From CAYWKU01 sp964459325 (GTDB lineage Bacteria; RBG-13-61-14; CAYWKU01), in NCBI GenBank assembly GCA_964459325.1, contig CAYWKU010000030.1, forward strand, positions 1 to 42,536: DNA of 42,536 bases, written 5' to 3'. Below, piece after piece: positions 42,323 through 42,536 of this stretch (within the stretch, counting starts at the first letter, position 1; each line of letters opens with the position of its first letter). A program made the position numbers and the translations under genes. Under the pieces are notes generated by a model, which was given only the letters and a program-made list of their open reading frames with translations, was not told the DNA's origin and did not search any database.

Positions 42323-42536
42323 TACTTGCTTTCAACCTTTCCTCATGTATTTTTCGTTGATGTCTAAGCAACCGTCTTGCCCTATAATCCGTGTATCTAT
42401 TGCGTATTTCGTTTGGAGGCAAAATGGCGGCTATTGCCGTGTCAATATCCCCAAAATCATCCCGGCTGTAGTCGAAATCTACTGTATGCTCATACAGGCA
42501 GGCCAGCCCTGAATCAGGTATTTGACCCTTGACCTT
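42315..42536 (-). CDS. C-terminal part of a gene cut by the right edge
   Basis: 73 codons and a TAG read on the minus strand from the window edge, with no start codon required inside the window. The visible end is charged (NRYTDYRARRLLRHQRKIHEERL), probably helical. The stop overlaps the next start by eight bases, implying translational coupling. Family unknown. It is presumably another gene of the mobile element. Confidence 0.6.
   Translation of the reverse strand, partial: KVKGQIPDSGLACLYEHTVDFDYSRDDFGDIDTAIAAILPPNEIRNRYTDYRARRLLRHQRKIHEERLKASNE

Larger units (their letters stand above)
40498..42536. mobile_element. End of an integrative element at tRNA-Leu
   Basis: The region from the tRNA to the right edge holds an integrase, an excisionase-like protein and two small overlapping genes, all on the minus strand and about 40-43% GC by local counts, below the chromosomal genes. 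The far attachment site is outside the window, so type (prophage, ICE or genomic island) and size are unknown. The element lies on the 5' side of the tRNA, not the more usual 3' side. Confidence 0.75.

Overview
This looks like a chromosomal segment of an uncultured, Gram-negative-type bacterium that oxidises acyl-CoAs and has anaerobe-type radical chemistry. Most genes are GC-rich. The case for this is two acyl-CoA dehydrogenases, a succinate dehydrogenase/fumarate reductase catalytic pair, two radical SAM proteins plus a glycyl-radical-enzyme activase, a MEMO protein, secreted proteins ending in a -CTERM-like sorting tail, and a PATAN/HD-GYP/receiver regulator of a kind common in delta-proteobacterial lineages. 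The phylum cannot be fixed from the window; Desulfobacterota/Myxococcota-like or a related candidate phylum is a guess.

Layout. (1) 1-8.1 kb, minus strand: the N-terminal part of a GAF/PAS sensor (cut by the left edge), an 844-aa MshEN/receiver/HD-GYP/receiver/PATAN regulator, a DmdC-type acyl-CoA dehydrogenase behind a FadR-like palindrome, and a divergent EF-G paralogue. (2) 8.2-14.2 kb, minus: prmA-rsmE, then from its own promoter an RDD/zinc-ribbon membrane protein, sdhA, sdhB and a GT2 glycosyltransferase. (3) 14.2-22.5 kb, plus: two tandem chelatase-type AAA+ proteins (the second fused to a vWA domain), two tandem atypical methyl-accepting-type receptors, and a DciA-like protein. (4) 22.6-28.5 kb: a radical SAM protein (plus), then on the minus strand a TPR protein, an MBL-fold hydrolase, a NagB-fold protein without its catalytic residues, a Xer recombinase, a MEMO protein and HU. 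(5) 28.6-31.7 kb, plus: an apparent operon of acyl-CoA dehydrogenase, lipoprotein, OsmC and glycyl-radical-enzyme activase. (6) 32-36.7 kb: a strictosidine-synthase-like propeller, a BchE-type radical SAM protein and an EEP-family hydrolase (minus), then a VOC protein and an SDR (plus). (7) 36.8-40.3 kb, minus: two paralogous secreted proteins with matching C-terminal anchor modules. (8) 40.5 kb to the right edge: tRNA-Leu(UAA) next to the end of an AT-richer mobile element (integrase, excisionase-like protein, two small genes).

The most unusual points are several family members that keep their fold but have lost catalytic residues (NagB-like, EF-G-like, both receivers and the HD-GYP of the 844-aa regulator, the integrase's first catalytic Arg, the receptor tips), the 103-bp identical tract shared by the two anchored proteins in genes of very different base composition, and the orphan glycyl-radical activase placed with an acyl-CoA dehydrogenase and OsmC. 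No complete, clearly novel multi-gene defence or biosynthetic system could be demonstrated.
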